In this document: positions 8,998-18,299 of the stretch, in pieces
How positions within the stretch are numbered: position 1 is the first letter of the stretch
Layout of the letters: each line of letters opens with the position of its first letter
From: Thiomargarita sp.
GTDB taxonomy: Bacteria; Pseudomonadota; Gammaproteobacteria; Beggiatoales; Beggiatoaceae
NCBI GenBank assembly: GCA_020721005.1
Contig: DYNP01000001.1
Span: forward strand, 124,001-188,000
DNA length: 64,000 bases
Direction: 5' to 3'
Position numbers and translations under genes: made by a program
Notes under the pieces: generated by a model
Database searches by the model: none
What the model saw: only the letters and a program-made list of their open reading frames with translations
Told to the model about the DNA's origin: nothing

Positions 8998-9975
8998 ATG
9001 AGGTCAAAAGTAAATCCCCTTTACCATTGGCAACCGACTGCTTCTTTAGAGAATATACGAGAACGAGCCCGGTTGTACCAAACCCTTCGCAACTTTTTTG
9101 CTGACCGTCAAATATTGGAAGTAGAAACGCCAATCCTCTCTAATGCCGCAGTACCAGAACCCACAATTGCCCCCTACCCTGTTCAATGCGGGGGAAATGA
9201 CACCTTGTCAACGCAATTTCTGCACACCTCCCCGGAACTGGCGATGAAACGTCTGTTGGCTGCCGGCAGCGGTCCCATTTATCAAATTGCCAAAGTTTTT
9301 CGCCAAGGAGAACAGGGACCATGGCATAATCCAGAATTCACCCTATTAGAATGGTATCGACCCGGATTCACCCAATTTAACCTGATTCAAGAACTAGGAG
9401 AACTATTACAAACTCTATTGCACTGTCCTCCTCCCAGCCTCATTACCTATTGCGATCTCTTTTTACAACACACCGGTCTTCACCCTTTGCACGCTCCCCT
9501 TACAGCCTTACGATCCCAACTTAAAAATCATTCAATTCAAGGACTTGAACAACTGGATCGAGACAACTGTTTACAACTGATCATCAGTTATCAAATTCAA
9601 CCCCAATTGGGACTGGATACTCCTCAAGTGATTTACAACTATCCCCTCAGTCAAGCTGCCTTGGCTCGCCCCTGCCCAGAAGATCCCAACTGGGCTCAAC
9701 GATTCGAGGTGTATTACCAAGGCGTAGAATTGGCCAACGGTTTTCGAGAATTGACGGATGAAAAAGAACAACGTCAACGCTTTATCCAAGATTTACAACG
9801 GCGCCGCGAACTGAATTTACCCACCTATCCCCTAGACGAACGATTTTTATCTGCCTTGGAAGCCGGATTACCCGAATGCTCTGGAGTGGCGATGGGACTG
9901 GATCGAGTGCTGATGCTGCTCCTCCAAGCCACTCATATACATCAAGTTATCTCTTTTCCCAACGAATTTGCTTAA
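8998..9975 (+). CDS. epmA: EF-P beta-lysine ligase (GenX/PoxA/YjeA)
   Basis: A class II lysyl-tRNA synthetase paralogue without an anticodon domain. It attaches (R)-beta-lysine to a lysine of elongation factor P, easing translation of polyproline stretches. At 325 residues it has the standard EpmA length. Motif 2 is visible as FRQGEQGPWHNPEFTLLEWY and motif 3 as GVAMGLDRVLMLL near the C-terminus. ETPILSNAAVPEPTIAPY is typical of the N-terminal part. Its stop codon abuts the tsaB start (TAA then ATG with no gap), indicating an operon. No strong ribosome site is seen before the ATG. EpmB and EF-P are not in the window. Confidence 0.95.
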   Translation: MRSKVNPLYHWQPTASLENIRERARLYQTLRNFFADRQILEVETPILSNAAVPEPTIAPYPVQCGGNDTLSTQFLHTSPELAMKRLLAAGSGPIYQIAKVFRQGEQGPWHNPEFTLLEWYRPGFTQFNLIQELGELLQTLLHCPPPSLITYCDLFLQHTGLHPLHAPLTALRSQLKNHSIQGLEQLDRDNCLQLIISYQIQPQLGLDTPQVIYNYPLSQAALARPCPEDPNWAQRFEVYYQGVELANGFRELTDEKEQRQRFIQDLQRRRELNLPTYPLDERFLSALEAGLPECSGVAMGLDRVLMLLLQATHIHQVISFPNEFA

Positions 9976-10644
9976 ATGAAACTACTTGCTTTTGACACAT
10001 CAACGGAACTGTGTTCCTGTGCCCTTTACCTGGATGGGCAGATCAGCCATCGTTCCCTATTAACTCCCCAACGCCACACCCAATTTATTCTCGGCCTGAT
10101 GGAAGAATTGCTGGCCACTGCTGAACTGAATTTATCCCAATTAGACGGCTTGGCAGTGGGTCAGGGACCGGGCAGCTTCACTGGATTGCGCATTGCCTGC
10201 GGAATTGCTCAAGGTTTGGCATTGGCCAACAATCTGCCAGTGGCTATGGTCTCCACCTTGGCAATGTTGGCTCAAAAAGCATATGAAATTCATCAAGTTA
10301 CCCAAGTATTATCGGCTATCGATGCCAGAATAGGAGAAGTTTATTGGGGTAGCTACCATTTAAATTCCCGTAATATCATGGAGAAACAAGATGTAGAAAT
10401 AGTTTGTTCTCCAGAGCAGGTAACATTGCCGACAACCGGTCATTGGTATGGCGTGGGTAGTGGTTGGGACCGATATGGCACTTTATTAATTCAACGCTTG
10501 GGTCCACTTTTAAACGGTCATCAACTCGGACAATATCCAGATTCCACAGCCTTATTATCTCTGGCATTGGATCAATTTGCCAACCAACATTGGGTCACCG
10601 CAGAACAAGTATTGCCAGTTTATCTGCGCAATAAAGTGGTTTAA
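9976..10644 (+). CDS. tsaB: tRNA threonylcarbamoyladenosine biosynthesis protein TsaB
   Basis: Subunit of the TsaBDE complex that transfers the threonylcarbamoyl group to A37 of ANN-decoding tRNAs. The 222 residues show the ASKHA-fold start MKLLAFDTSTELCSCAL and the signature VGQGPGSFTGLRIACGIAQG around residues 57-76. SAIDARIGEVYWG near 115 is also typical. It begins directly after the epmA stop. TsaD and TsaE are not in view. Confidence 0.95.
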   Translation: MKLLAFDTSTELCSCALYLDGQISHRSLLTPQRHTQFILGLMEELLATAELNLSQLDGLAVGQGPGSFTGLRIACGIAQGLALANNLPVAMVSTLAMLAQKAYEIHQVTQVLSAIDARIGEVYWGSYHLNSRNIMEKQDVEIVCSPEQVTLPTTGHWYGVGSGWDRYGTLLIQRLGPLLNGHQLGQYPDSTALLSLALDQFANQHWVTAEQVLPVYLRNKVV

Positions 10645-10762
10645 ATTCTAAACTTGATAACTTATTGAAATAAAATATTTTTTAACATTCGGCTTTTGCT
10701 AATCCCAAAAACTTAAACCGATCATTTTAATTCTTCAGTTAATTCTCCTTGCACTTTGTAAA

Positions 10763-10791
10763 TTGACATGTTACACTGATTTATTAACATG
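10763..10791 (+). promoter_or_regulatory. Candidate ptsH promoter overlaid by an inverted repeat
   Basis: A perfect TTGACA (10763-10768) is followed after 16 nt by TAACAT (10785-10790). CATGTTA (10767-10773) and TAACATG (10785-10791) form a perfect 7-11-7 inverted repeat that spans from the -35 end to the -10 box, the position expected for a repressor operator. The start of ptsH lies about 90 nt downstream. Confidence 0.4.
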
Positions 10792-10879
10792 GTTGCTGTA
10801 GTTATTTCCAATAAACGGTGTAATATAATAACTTACAACAACCCATTCCCCAATTTATCCAACACTTTTATCACCTGTC

Positions 10880-11149
10880 ATGCTCACCAAAACACTCACC
10901 ATCGTCAATAAGCTAGGACTGCACGCCCGAGCTGCCGCCAAATTGGTCAAATTGGCTTCCTCCTTTGAAAGTGACGTTCAAGTAAAACGCCAACAACGTG
11001 AAGTTAACGGCAAAAGTATCATGGGCGTCATGATGCTAGCTGCCAGTAAAGGGACCGAAATCGATCTCACAATCTCTGGAGCAGATGAAACCACCGCCAT
11101 GGAACAACTGATTGATTTAATTCAAAGTGGTTTTGGAGAAGCCGAGTGA
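10880..11149 (+). CDS. ptsH: Phosphocarrier protein HPr
   Basis: Small PTS phosphocarrier accepting phosphate from enzyme I. Phosphorylatable His15 lies in KLGLHARAAAK, and the regulatory Ser46 in NGKSIMGVMML, which suggests it can also be a target of an HPr kinase. At 89 residues it is normal length. The stop overlaps the GTG start of ptsI by 4 nt (GTGA), so the pair is coupled. No sugar-specific EII component, ptsN or hprK is in the window; a regulatory PTS is likely but inferred. Confidence 0.97.
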   Translation: MLTKTLTIVNKLGLHARAAAKLVKLASSFESDVQVKRQQREVNGKSIMGVMMLAASKGTEIDLTISGADETTAMEQLIDLIQSGFGEAE

Positions 11150-12885
11150 CCTTAACTTTACATGGTATCGGAGTTTCCAAAGGAATTGCCATTGGAAAAG
11201 TTTACATTCTCAATCATCAACCCATCGAAGTCAATGAATGTACCTTATCCAAAAGGGCTCTTGAGGGAGAAATTATTCGTTTTGAAGAAGCTCTTACTGT
11301 TGCTCGTCGGCAATTGCAAGAGATTCGGGACAACATTCCCAAAGATAAGGACAATGCTGTCGATTTGGATGCTTTTGTAGAAGCCCATCTGATGATGTTA
11401 GAAGACAGTTTGCTTGCCAAAGACACAGTCAATTTGATTCGAATTCATCAATGCAATGCAGAATGGGCTTTAAAACTGCAATGTGAGAATATCATGCGAA
11501 TCTTCGCAGAAATGGAAGATCCCTATCTCAGGTCTAGAAAAAATGATGTAGAACAAGTGGTTAACCGAGTTTTGCGTATCTTGCGAGGATATACTGAAAT
11601 CAACTCTGGCTCAGAAGACGCTCTGATCAATGCCATCGTGTTGGCTGATGATCTTTCTCCTGCCGATACTTTGCATATGCAACATTATGGAGTGCAAGCC
11701 TTTGCCACAGAATTTGGGGGGACCACTTCCCATACCGCTATTTTAGCCCGCAGTCTAGGAATACCGGCCATAGTCGGTTTACATAAAGTTCGAGCTTATG
11801 TGCGACACGATGACACGGTTATTGTTGAAGGAGAACAAGGAGTTATCCTTATCAGTCCCGATGAGAACACTCTTAGTTATTATCAGCAACAACAACAACG
11901 GGAAAAGCGACATCGCACTTCTCTCAATAAAATTAAAACTACTCCAATAGCAACTCAAGATGGCATTCCCATCACCTTGCATATCAATATTGAACTTCCA
12001 GAAGATGTAGAAGCAGTTAAACGAGTGGGAGGGGATGGTATTGGGTTATTTCGGACCGAATTTTTATTCATGAATCGCAGTTCTCCACCGGATGAAGAGG
12101 AGCATTTTGAAGCTTATGTCAAAGTTGTGAGGGCTTTAAGAGGTGGGGTTGTCACCATTCGGACTCTTGATTTGGGTGCGGATAAACAGGTAGATAGCAA
12201 ACGTTTTGAAAAAAATGCGACCACCAATCCGGCTTTGGGACTGAGGGCCATTCGTCTTTGTCTCAAAGATCCCAAATTGTTTAAGCCCCAACTGCGAGCC
12301 ATTCTTCGAGCTTCAGCCGAGGGCAATGTGCGCATGATGATTCCTATGGTCTCTGGTTTAACTGAGTTGATCCAAACTCAACATTTGGTTGCCGAAGTCA
12401 GTGAGGAACTGAGGCAAAAGTCTCAAAAATTCGATCCTCATTTGTCATTTGGCGCCATGGTGGAAGTGCCGTCTATGGCGATTTGTGTGGATCTTTTTGC
12501 CCCCTACATCGATTTTCTTTCGATTGGGACCAACGATTTAATCCAATATACCTTGGCTTTGGACCGGGTGGATGATTCTGTCAATTACCTTTATGATCCT
12601 TTGCATCCGGCGGTATTGCGTCTTATTAAAACCAGTATTCAAGCCGCCACTCGAGCCAATAAACACATCAGCATGTGTGGAGAAATGGCCAGTGACAGTC
12701 GTTACATAAAATTATTATTGGGACTGGGACTGCGTTCCTTCAGTGTCAATCCTGCGGCCTTTTTGGAGGTGAAACAAATTATTAATCGGAGTCATATCCA
12801 ACACCTGTCTCGCCTGGCAGAGCAAGTGTTGAAAGCCAGCTCTTCCACAGAAATTGCTCAGTTGTTGGAAGAAATTAATCGTTAA
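11146..12885 (+). CDS. ptsI: PTS enzyme I (phosphoenolpyruvate-protein phosphotransferase)
   Basis: Autophosphorylates from phosphoenolpyruvate and passes phosphate to HPr. 579 residues, beginning at a GTG inside the end of ptsH. The active-site His196 lies in the swivelling domain motif EFGGTTSHTAILARSLGIPA. The PEP-binding barrel is evident from GIGLFRTEFLFMNR, VEVPSMAICVD, SIGTNDLIQYTLALDR and SMCGEMASD. There is no N-terminal GAF domain, so this is PtsI and not the PtsP form. Confidence 0.97.
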   Translation: MTLTLHGIGVSKGIAIGKVYILNHQPIEVNECTLSKRALEGEIIRFEEALTVARRQLQEIRDNIPKDKDNAVDLDAFVEAHLMMLEDSLLAKDTVNLIRIHQCNAEWALKLQCENIMRIFAEMEDPYLRSRKNDVEQVVNRVLRILRGYTEINSGSEDALINAIVLADDLSPADTLHMQHYGVQAFATEFGGTTSHTAILARSLGIPAIVGLHKVRAYVRHDDTVIVEGEQGVILISPDENTLSYYQQQQQREKRHRTSLNKIKTTPIATQDGIPITLHINIELPEDVEAVKRVGGDGIGLFRTEFLFMNRSSPPDEEEHFEAYVKVVRALRGGVVTIRTLDLGADKQVDSKRFEKNATTNPALGLRAIRLCLKDPKLFKPQLRAILRASAEGNVRMMIPMVSGLTELIQTQHLVAEVSEELRQKSQKFDPHLSFGAMVEVPSMAICVDLFAPYIDFLSIGTNDLIQYTLALDRVDDSVNYLYDPLHPAVLRLIKTSIQAATRANKHISMCGEMASDSRYIKLLLGLGLRSFSVNPAAFLEVKQIINRSHIQHLSRLAEQVLKASSSTEIAQLLEEINR

Positions 12886-12938
12886 AATCGAGGATAACTC
12901 CTCACCATTCTCTAAATATAACTTGATAAATACTTTTC

Positions 12939-13691
12939 ATGTCCAACAATGCCCATTCCAATTCATTGATTTTGGTGCTTATTTTCAGGTCCCTGCTTTT
13001 CTACATGGGACTTTGGTTAATAACTTTTCTATTTGCTCCTATTGTGCTCATTATTCTGTTATTCCCCTATCCTTATCGCTATTTTGTGTTGACCAAATGG
13101 TCCCTTGTCATTCTGGGGTGGTTAAATATCACGTGCCGTCTCAGTTATGAAGTGGAGGGATACCAAAATTTGCCACAGTCTCCAATTGCCATGGTTATTT
13201 TGAGTAAGCATCAGTCTACTTGGGAAACTTTGGCTATGCAGCAGGTTTTGCCCCGGCAAACTTGGGTGTTGAAACAGGAATTGCTGTGGATACCGGTTTT
13301 TGGATGGGGACTGGCTGCCTTAAAACCCATTGCCATCAATCGCAAAAATGTTCGTCAATCTCTACAGCAGTTGTTGCAACAGGGTCGTTCTCGATTGACT
13401 CAAGGTATCAGTGTGATCATTTTTCCGGAAGGCACTCGAGGATTTTTTGGAGAAAAAAAAACCTATCATGTTGGAGGGGCTTTGTTGGCTGCCAATACGG
13501 GTCATCCAGTGCTGCCAATAAGCCATAATGCAGGAAAATTTTGGCCGGCAGGTCGGTTGATCAAATATCCGGGGAGAATTCGGTTAAGTATTGGACCTTT
13601 GATAGAAACTCATGATAAAAATGCCCGTGAAATCAATTTATTGGCAGAGGAATGGATTGAGAACACTTTACTTAATTATCCCCCTTCTTAA
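12939..13691 (+). CDS. plsC: 1-acyl-sn-glycerol-3-phosphate acyltransferase
   Basis: Membrane acyltransferase that makes phosphatidic acid from lysophosphatidic acid. Of its 250 residues, about 12-45 are strongly hydrophobic (one or two membrane segments). The catalytic block reads SKHQSTWET: His91 followed by Glu96, an H-x4-E form of the usual H-x4-D motif, seen in one proteobacterial PlsC branch. The glycerol-phosphate site is FPEGTR at 162-167. It begins 53 nt after ptsI and may be read with it. Start at the ATG 12939-12941; a later Met (codon 23) lies inside the membrane segment. Confidence 0.93.
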   Translation: MSNNAHSNSLILVLIFRSLLFYMGLWLITFLFAPIVLIILLFPYPYRYFVLTKWSLVILGWLNITCRLSYEVEGYQNLPQSPIAMVILSKHQSTWETLAMQQVLPRQTWVLKQELLWIPVFGWGLAALKPIAINRKNVRQSLQQLLQQGRSRLTQGISVIIFPEGTRGFFGEKKTYHVGGALLAANTGHPVLPISHNAGKFWPAGRLIKYPGRIRLSIGPLIETHDKNAREINLLAEEWIENTLLNYPPS

Positions 13692-13739
13692 TTCCTTTCG
13701 TTAAGCATATAACGCCCCTCCTTAGAGGAAAATTCCCAT

Positions 13740-13932
13740 TGGAGTGGAGGCTTTAGCCGGCCGGCCCTTGCGATATGGAGTGGAGGCTTTAGCCGGCCAG
13801 CCGTAGGCATTACCCCACATACACAAATTGCAAGGGCCGGCCGGCTAAAGCCTCCACTCCAATGTATCTTCTAAAGCTTCCACTCCAATATATCTTCTAA
13901 AGCTTCCACTCCAATGTACCTTCTAAAGTATC
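13740..13932. repeat. Hairpin repeat family, locus A
   Basis: Left arm GGAGTGGAGGCTTTAGCCGG appears twice (13741 and 13777, 36 nt apart). A conserved loop with CCCCACATACACAAATTGCAAGG follows in two parts, then the right arm CCGGCTAAAGCCTCCACTCC ends at 13860. Three decayed right-arm fragments (CTTCTAAAGCTTCCACTCC type, about 28-nt spacing) continue to 13932. It fills the space between convergent plsC and comEC. Confidence 0.85.
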
Positions 13933-13943
13933 CTCGTAACTTC

Positions 13944-16574
13944 CTATTTGTGCCAGTAGTAACGCCGAGGAAATAAGGGACCTTCTAGGCGGTCGGGAGT
14001 GAGTCGAAAGGTGATGGCACCTACTTCAGCGGTGTTAAAAGTACGAACTTGATGTTGTTGATAACGAGCTACGGTGTCTGGATGAGGGTGACGGAAACGA
14101 TTGCGATAGCCGGCGGAAAATAGTGCAAATCGGGGTTTGACTTGGGAGAGGAATTTTGAGGTGGAGGAGTGTTTGCTGCCGTGATGGGGAACGATCAAAA
14201 TGTCGCTTTGTAATTGTTTGCCCAAGCTATTGACCAGACGGTATTCCACAATTTTTTCAATGTCTCCGGGGAATAGGATGCTGTGTTGACCAGTGGTGAC
14301 TTTGAGCACGCAGGCTAAATTGTTGGGACGGGAATAGAGGGAGTAACGACTGTATGGAAAGTGCTCTGGAGGGTACAGCAGTTCAAATTGAACTCCGTCC
14401 CAATTCCAATATTGACCTGCCCGGCACGAACTGATAGTAAGAGATGGGTAAGGACGGGCCGCCATAATTTCTCGTACATAACCAGGAGATTGGATCAGGC
14501 TCTTTAACCCTCCTTCGTGATCATCATCAAAGTGGCTTAAGATCAGTTTGTCGAGGCGCCTGATCCCATGCCGTTGTAAAAAAGGCAGAATGATTGTGTT
14601 CCCAGCGTCACTGGTGGCTGTGAATTGAGGTCCCGTGTCATAAAGCAAGGTATAATGAGCGGTCCTGACCACTGCCGACAGTCCTTGTCCCACGTCCAAT
14701 AGCGTCAATTGAACTGTACCCGATGGGGGGGAGGACGATGGTACCAAAAGCAGGAATCCAGTGAAACCTAACCATTTGCCTGGAAATTTGGGCAGGAGTA
14801 GCAAGAGAATGGACAGGATCAAAAAGGTGGCCGTGATAAGGGAAAGGAAGGGGGGGAAATACGGCTTGGGGTGTTCGGTAAATAATTGTAAGAAATACCA
14901 GAATCCTGTCAGCAGCCAGTCTAAATCGATCAGTAAGTTGCGGCCGGTTTGTTCGGTAATGGCAATGAAAGAGGGACGAAGGGCTTGGCTTGCCAACAAG
15001 AGTCCCAGGCTGCTGTATAATGAGTTGATGAGTAAATTTTTGCGGCAATCGGAGAGCCAGAGGGAGAGGGTCAAATTGATGACCAGTGTTAGGCTCATGA
15101 GAATCTGGAAAGCGTGGATGAGCAGGCTAATGTTGAGTAGAGCTAAGCCTATGAATAAAAAGGGAATAGTTAAGAAGGTGATCCAAGGAATTGCAATGAG
15201 ATTGGTCAGCAGTGAGGATGGGGGGATGTAGCCATAGATTACCGCTAATAAGGGGGATAAAAGCAGGGTGATGACCCATTGTAAGTAAAGGAAGCCACGG
15301 ATTTTAAGTACTCCAATTTGAATAGTGTAACTGACTAAACTGCGCAAAGTGGAAAATTTTCGATCCCTGAACAGGTGATAGATTTCTTTTATGCGAGTTT
15401 TGAGGTCCAGCAGGGGGTAACGCAGGATGCTTTTTTGATATTTTTGCGTTACCCCGGGTTTTCTGAAGGTGGCGACAGCATAAACGATGATGGCCACTGC
15501 CCCAAATGACAGCCAAAAACTGATCCCAAGTACTGCTAAAGGGTCAAATAGCAGTACGCCCAGCAAGCTGAGCAGGAGGATCTGAAAGGAGAACAGTTGG
15601 CGATTGAAACTGAAGGCAAAGAGGGCTGCCAACAGCATGATCAGGCTACGTTGGGTTGGCACTGTGAGTCCCGCAAGCACAGCATAGCTTAAGGCACAGA
15701 GCAGACTGATCAGAGTGGCAAAATGACGAGCTGGCAGCCACAGGGGGGCTTCTCGCCAAAATCCCCATAATCTATGGGCTAGGATAAAACCCAGGGCAGC
15801 AATGAAGGCAATGTGAAGTCCAGAGATGGTGAGCAGGTGAATGGTGCCGGTGTTTTTTAGAATTGACCATTGTTCCGGGGTTATCCATTGTTTTTCGCCC
15901 ACGGTGAGACCAATGAGTATACCTGCATTGGGAGAATCTTTCTTCAAAGTGTGCAGAATATCATGCGCCAGGTGAAAGCGTAAATTATTGATTTGAGAGA
16001 AAAGATAGGACAGGGAATAGGGAGGAGGTGCCAACAGTTGAGAATTACTTGCATTGTGCACATAGCCGGTGGCTCGAATGCGATTTTGAAACAGCCATTG
16101 CGACCAGTCAAAGATGTCGGGATTCAGAGAGGACTTGGGAGGTTTGAGACGAACTGTCAATTGCCAATGTTGACCGGGCTGTAGTGTGCGGGGAGGATTT
16201 CGCCAATTGAGTACAATTTTGGGAGGGAATCCAGTGGATTGTTGTTTAAATACGGGACTGGTGGGTATGAAATGGAATTTCCAATGGTCTTGTGCGGCGT
16301 CTCTGAGTTGGGGAATGTCTATGATCAGACCTTGAATGATTTGATTTTTACCGTCAAAATCGGACAGCAATTGTTGATTTAAGATCAGATCAGCCCGCCA
16401 GCTGGCATAGAATAGACCGATAATCCACCAGGCCAACAGTGGGAAGGGTCTGGGCAGTCTGAAGAGAATGAGAATGAAGGGAGAGAGAAGGAGTAAATAT
16501 GAAGTATCGGGGAGGTCAGTTAAGGTTTGACAACTGAGAATGCCGAGGAAGAAGGCAATAACCGCAGTTGGCAT
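13944..16574 (-). CDS. comEC: DNA internalisation-related competence protein ComEC/Rec2
   Basis: Polytopic inner-membrane channel for uptake of single-stranded DNA during transformation. With the ATG at 16572-16574 it has 876 residues: an N-terminal DUF4131 region with membrane segments, the Competence domain (GLTVGEKQWITPEQWSIL, then TISGLHIAFIAALG), a long set of membrane helices, and a C-terminal metallo-beta-lactamase-like domain with LLDVGQGLSAVV, SHFDDDHEGG and VPHHGSKHSS. A longer frame begins at 16823 but would swallow all of csrA, so MPTAVIAFFLGI was chosen as start. No comEA or pilus gene is adjacent. It probably belongs to the minus-strand run after csrA. Confidence 0.92.
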   Translation of the reverse strand: MPTAVIAFFLGILSCQTLTDLPDTSYLLLLSPFILILFRLPRPFPLLAWWIIGLFYASWRADLILNQQLLSDFDGKNQIIQGLIIDIPQLRDAAQDHWKFHFIPTSPVFKQQSTGFPPKIVLNWRNPPRTLQPGQHWQLTVRLKPPKSSLNPDIFDWSQWLFQNRIRATGYVHNASNSQLLAPPPYSLSYLFSQINNLRFHLAHDILHTLKKDSPNAGILIGLTVGEKQWITPEQWSILKNTGTIHLLTISGLHIAFIAALGFILAHRLWGFWREAPLWLPARHFATLISLLCALSYAVLAGLTVPTQRSLIMLLAALFAFSFNRQLFSFQILLLSLLGVLLFDPLAVLGISFWLSFGAVAIIVYAVATFRKPGVTQKYQKSILRYPLLDLKTRIKEIYHLFRDRKFSTLRSLVSYTIQIGVLKIRGFLYLQWVITLLLSPLLAVIYGYIPPSSLLTNLIAIPWITFLTIPFLFIGLALLNISLLIHAFQILMSLTLVINLTLSLWLSDCRKNLLINSLYSSLGLLLASQALRPSFIAITEQTGRNLLIDLDWLLTGFWYFLQLFTEHPKPYFPPFLSLITATFLILSILLLLLPKFPGKWLGFTGFLLLVPSSSPPSGTVQLTLLDVGQGLSAVVRTAHYTLLYDTGPQFTATSDAGNTIILPFLQRHGIRRLDKLILSHFDDDHEGGLKSLIQSPGYVREIMAARPYPSLTISSCRAGQYWNWDGVQFELLYPPEHFPYSRYSLYSRPNNLACVLKVTTGQHSILFPGDIEKIVEYRLVNSLGKQLQSDILIVPHHGSKHSSTSKFLSQVKPRFALFSAGYRNRFRHPHPDTVARYQQHQVRTFNTAEVGAITFRLTPDRLEGPLFPRRYYWHK

Positions 16575-16630
16575 AGTAGTTGGGTGAGGGGGGAGGACAG
16601 TAATCGCCGGGGGTGTGGCGATCAACTGAG

Positions 16631-16654
16631 GGGTCCAAATGGGAATTTGGACCC
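16631..16654 (-). terminator. Hairpin between csrA and comEC
   Basis: GGGTCCAAAT (16631-16640) and ATTTGGACCC (16645-16654) form a perfect 10-bp stem with a 4-nt loop, 36 nt past the csrA stop. No U-run follows in either direction, so it may be a weak terminator, an mRNA-stabilising hairpin or an attenuator for comEC. Confidence 0.4.
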
Positions 16655-16689
16655 GGGGGGTGCCCAGTTTTCCTAGAAAAGGAATCGGT

Positions 16690-16893
16690 TTAAGGTGAAG
16701 GTTGCTCACCTTCTTCACTAGGTTGGATCTTTTCTTGTTGGATCCGCTGATAAATTTCTTCGCGATGCACAGATATTTCTTTGGGGGCATTGACTCCAAT
16801 TCGCACTTGGTTACCCTTGACACCTAAGACCGTTACTGTGATGTCATCTCCTATCATCAATGATTCTCCAACACGCCTTGTCAAAATCAACAT
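16690..16893 (-). CDS. csrA: Carbon storage regulator CsrA/RsmA
   Basis: Homodimeric RNA-binding translational regulator acting on GGA motifs in mRNA leaders. From [17 protein letters not shown] it reads [18 protein letters not shown] and [15 protein letters not shown], a textbook CsrA core with Arg44-region RIGVNAP. It has 67 residues, with an acidic/Pro tail EEGEQPSP. An upstream Met (codon -7, 16914) exists, but the conserved start at 16893 is preferred. It follows lysC by 58 nt, the usual lysC-csrA order in gammaproteobacteria; the serine tRNA often found next is absent and comEC follows. Confidence 0.96.
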   Translation of the reverse strand: MLILTRRVGESLMIGDDITVTVLGVKGNQVRIGVNAPKEISVHREEIYQRIQQEKIQPSEEGEQPSP

Positions 16894-16951
16894 AGATTGT
16901 CCTCCTAGTTTCAAACTTCCTTGGTGTCAGGTTGTGCCTCAACACCCAATG

Positions 16952-18175
16952 TTACGCTGTTGCCTGTTCCAAATGGAAGGCAGAATGCAGGGTTCTTACA
17001 CCCAATTCGAGGTATTTTTCATCCACAACCACCGAAATCTTAATTTCAGAAGTTGAAATCATTTGGATGTTAATGCCTTCGGCTGCCAAGGCCTTGAACA
17101 AAGTACTGGCAATTCCCGCGTGGGAACGCATTCCTACGCCAACTACTGAGATTTTGGCAATGCGGTCATCCCCTCGCACCTCTTGTACTCCCAAAGAAGG
17201 AGCTTGTTGTTGTAAAATGCCCAAGGCTTTTTTGAACTCATTGCGATGTACGGTAAAAGTGAAATCGGTGTGACCGTCTGCCCCTACATTTTGGATGATC
17301 ATGTCAATCTCAATATTGGCATCGGCAATGAGGGCCAAAATTTGATAGGCAAGGCCAGGTTTGTCGGGCACACCTAACAAGGTGAGTTTGGCTTCATCAC
17401 GGTTAAAGGCAATACCTGAGATTAGGGCTTGTTCCATGCGATTATCCTCTGGGGCAATTAACGTGCCTTGTCCTTCTGTAAAGGAAGACAGCACTCTTAG
17501 GGGTACGTTGTATTTGCTGGCAAACTCCACTGAGCGGATTTGTAACACTTTAGAGCCCAGACTGGCCATTTCTAACATTTCTTCAAAACAGATTCGATCC
17601 AAACGTCGAGCTTCGGGGACAATGCGTGGGTCAGTGGTATAGACGCCATCAACGTCAGTATAGATCTGACATTCATCTGCCTTCAATGCAGCGGCTAAGG
17701 CCACAGCGGTGGTATCCGATCCACCTCTTCCGAGGGTAGTAATGTTGCCTTCGGCATCAACGCCTTGAAAACCCGCTACTACGACGACTCGATCTTGGGA
17801 CAAGTCCGCCCGAATCCGATGGTCATCAATACTCAATATACGGGCTTTGTTGTAAGCCTCATCCGTCAAAATTTTAACCTGAAATCCCGTATAGGAACGG
17901 GCAGGACAATGACGATTTTGCAGGACAATGCTGAGCAAACCAATGGTGACTTGTTCGCCAGTGGTTAAAATAACATCCAATTCTCTGGGGTCAGGTAAGT
18001 CAGTAATTTCTTTAGCCAATTTCAACAATCGATCGGTTTCTCCACTCATCGCAGAGACCACCACAATCACCTGATGTCCTTGTGCACGAGTCGCAATGAC
18101 CCGGTCAGCCACTGCTTTAATGCGTTCTATCGTGGCTACAGACGTACCACCATATTTTTGCACAATTAGCGCCAT
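16952..18175 (-). CDS. lysC: Aspartate kinase
   Basis: First enzyme of the lysine/threonine/methionine pathway, phosphorylating aspartate. From MALIVQKYGGTSVATIERI the 407 residues show the kinase domain (VSAMSGETDRLL, then TTGEQVTIGLLS, then GRGGSDTTAVALAAAL) and two C-terminal ACT domains (about 265-335 and 345-400) that bind feedback effectors. The frame stays open upstream to 18262, but the family begins with MALIVQKYGG, so the start at 18173-18175 was chosen. Upstream neighbour is the epimerase, 124 nt away. Confidence 0.97.
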   Translation of the reverse strand: MALIVQKYGGTSVATIERIKAVADRVIATRAQGHQVIVVVSAMSGETDRLLKLAKEITDLPDPRELDVILTTGEQVTIGLLSIVLQNRHCPARSYTGFQVKILTDEAYNKARILSIDDHRIRADLSQDRVVVVAGFQGVDAEGNITTLGRGGSDTTAVALAAALKADECQIYTDVDGVYTTDPRIVPEARRLDRICFEEMLEMASLGSKVLQIRSVEFASKYNVPLRVLSSFTEGQGTLIAPEDNRMEQALISGIAFNRDEAKLTLLGVPDKPGLAYQILALIADANIEIDMIIQNVGADGHTDFTFTVHRNEFKKALGILQQQAPSLGVQEVRGDDRIAKISVVGVGMRSHAGIASTLFKALAAEGINIQMISTSEIKISVVVDEKYLELGVRTLHSAFHLEQATA

Positions 18176-18299
18176 GTTTTGCATTCCTTTATCGTAAATA
18201 AGCCAGAGTGAATTATACATTATAACCCAAATTGACAACAATAGGAAACGGATTTGTATCACTGGCGGGGGAAATTTTTTAACCCCTTTTTGAATTCAT

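Noticed and set aside
16575-16823. N-terminal extension of ComEC by 83 codons
   Set aside because: It would overlap csrA fully on the same strand; the extension has no ComEC-like sequence, while MPTAVIAFFLG starts the first membrane helix.
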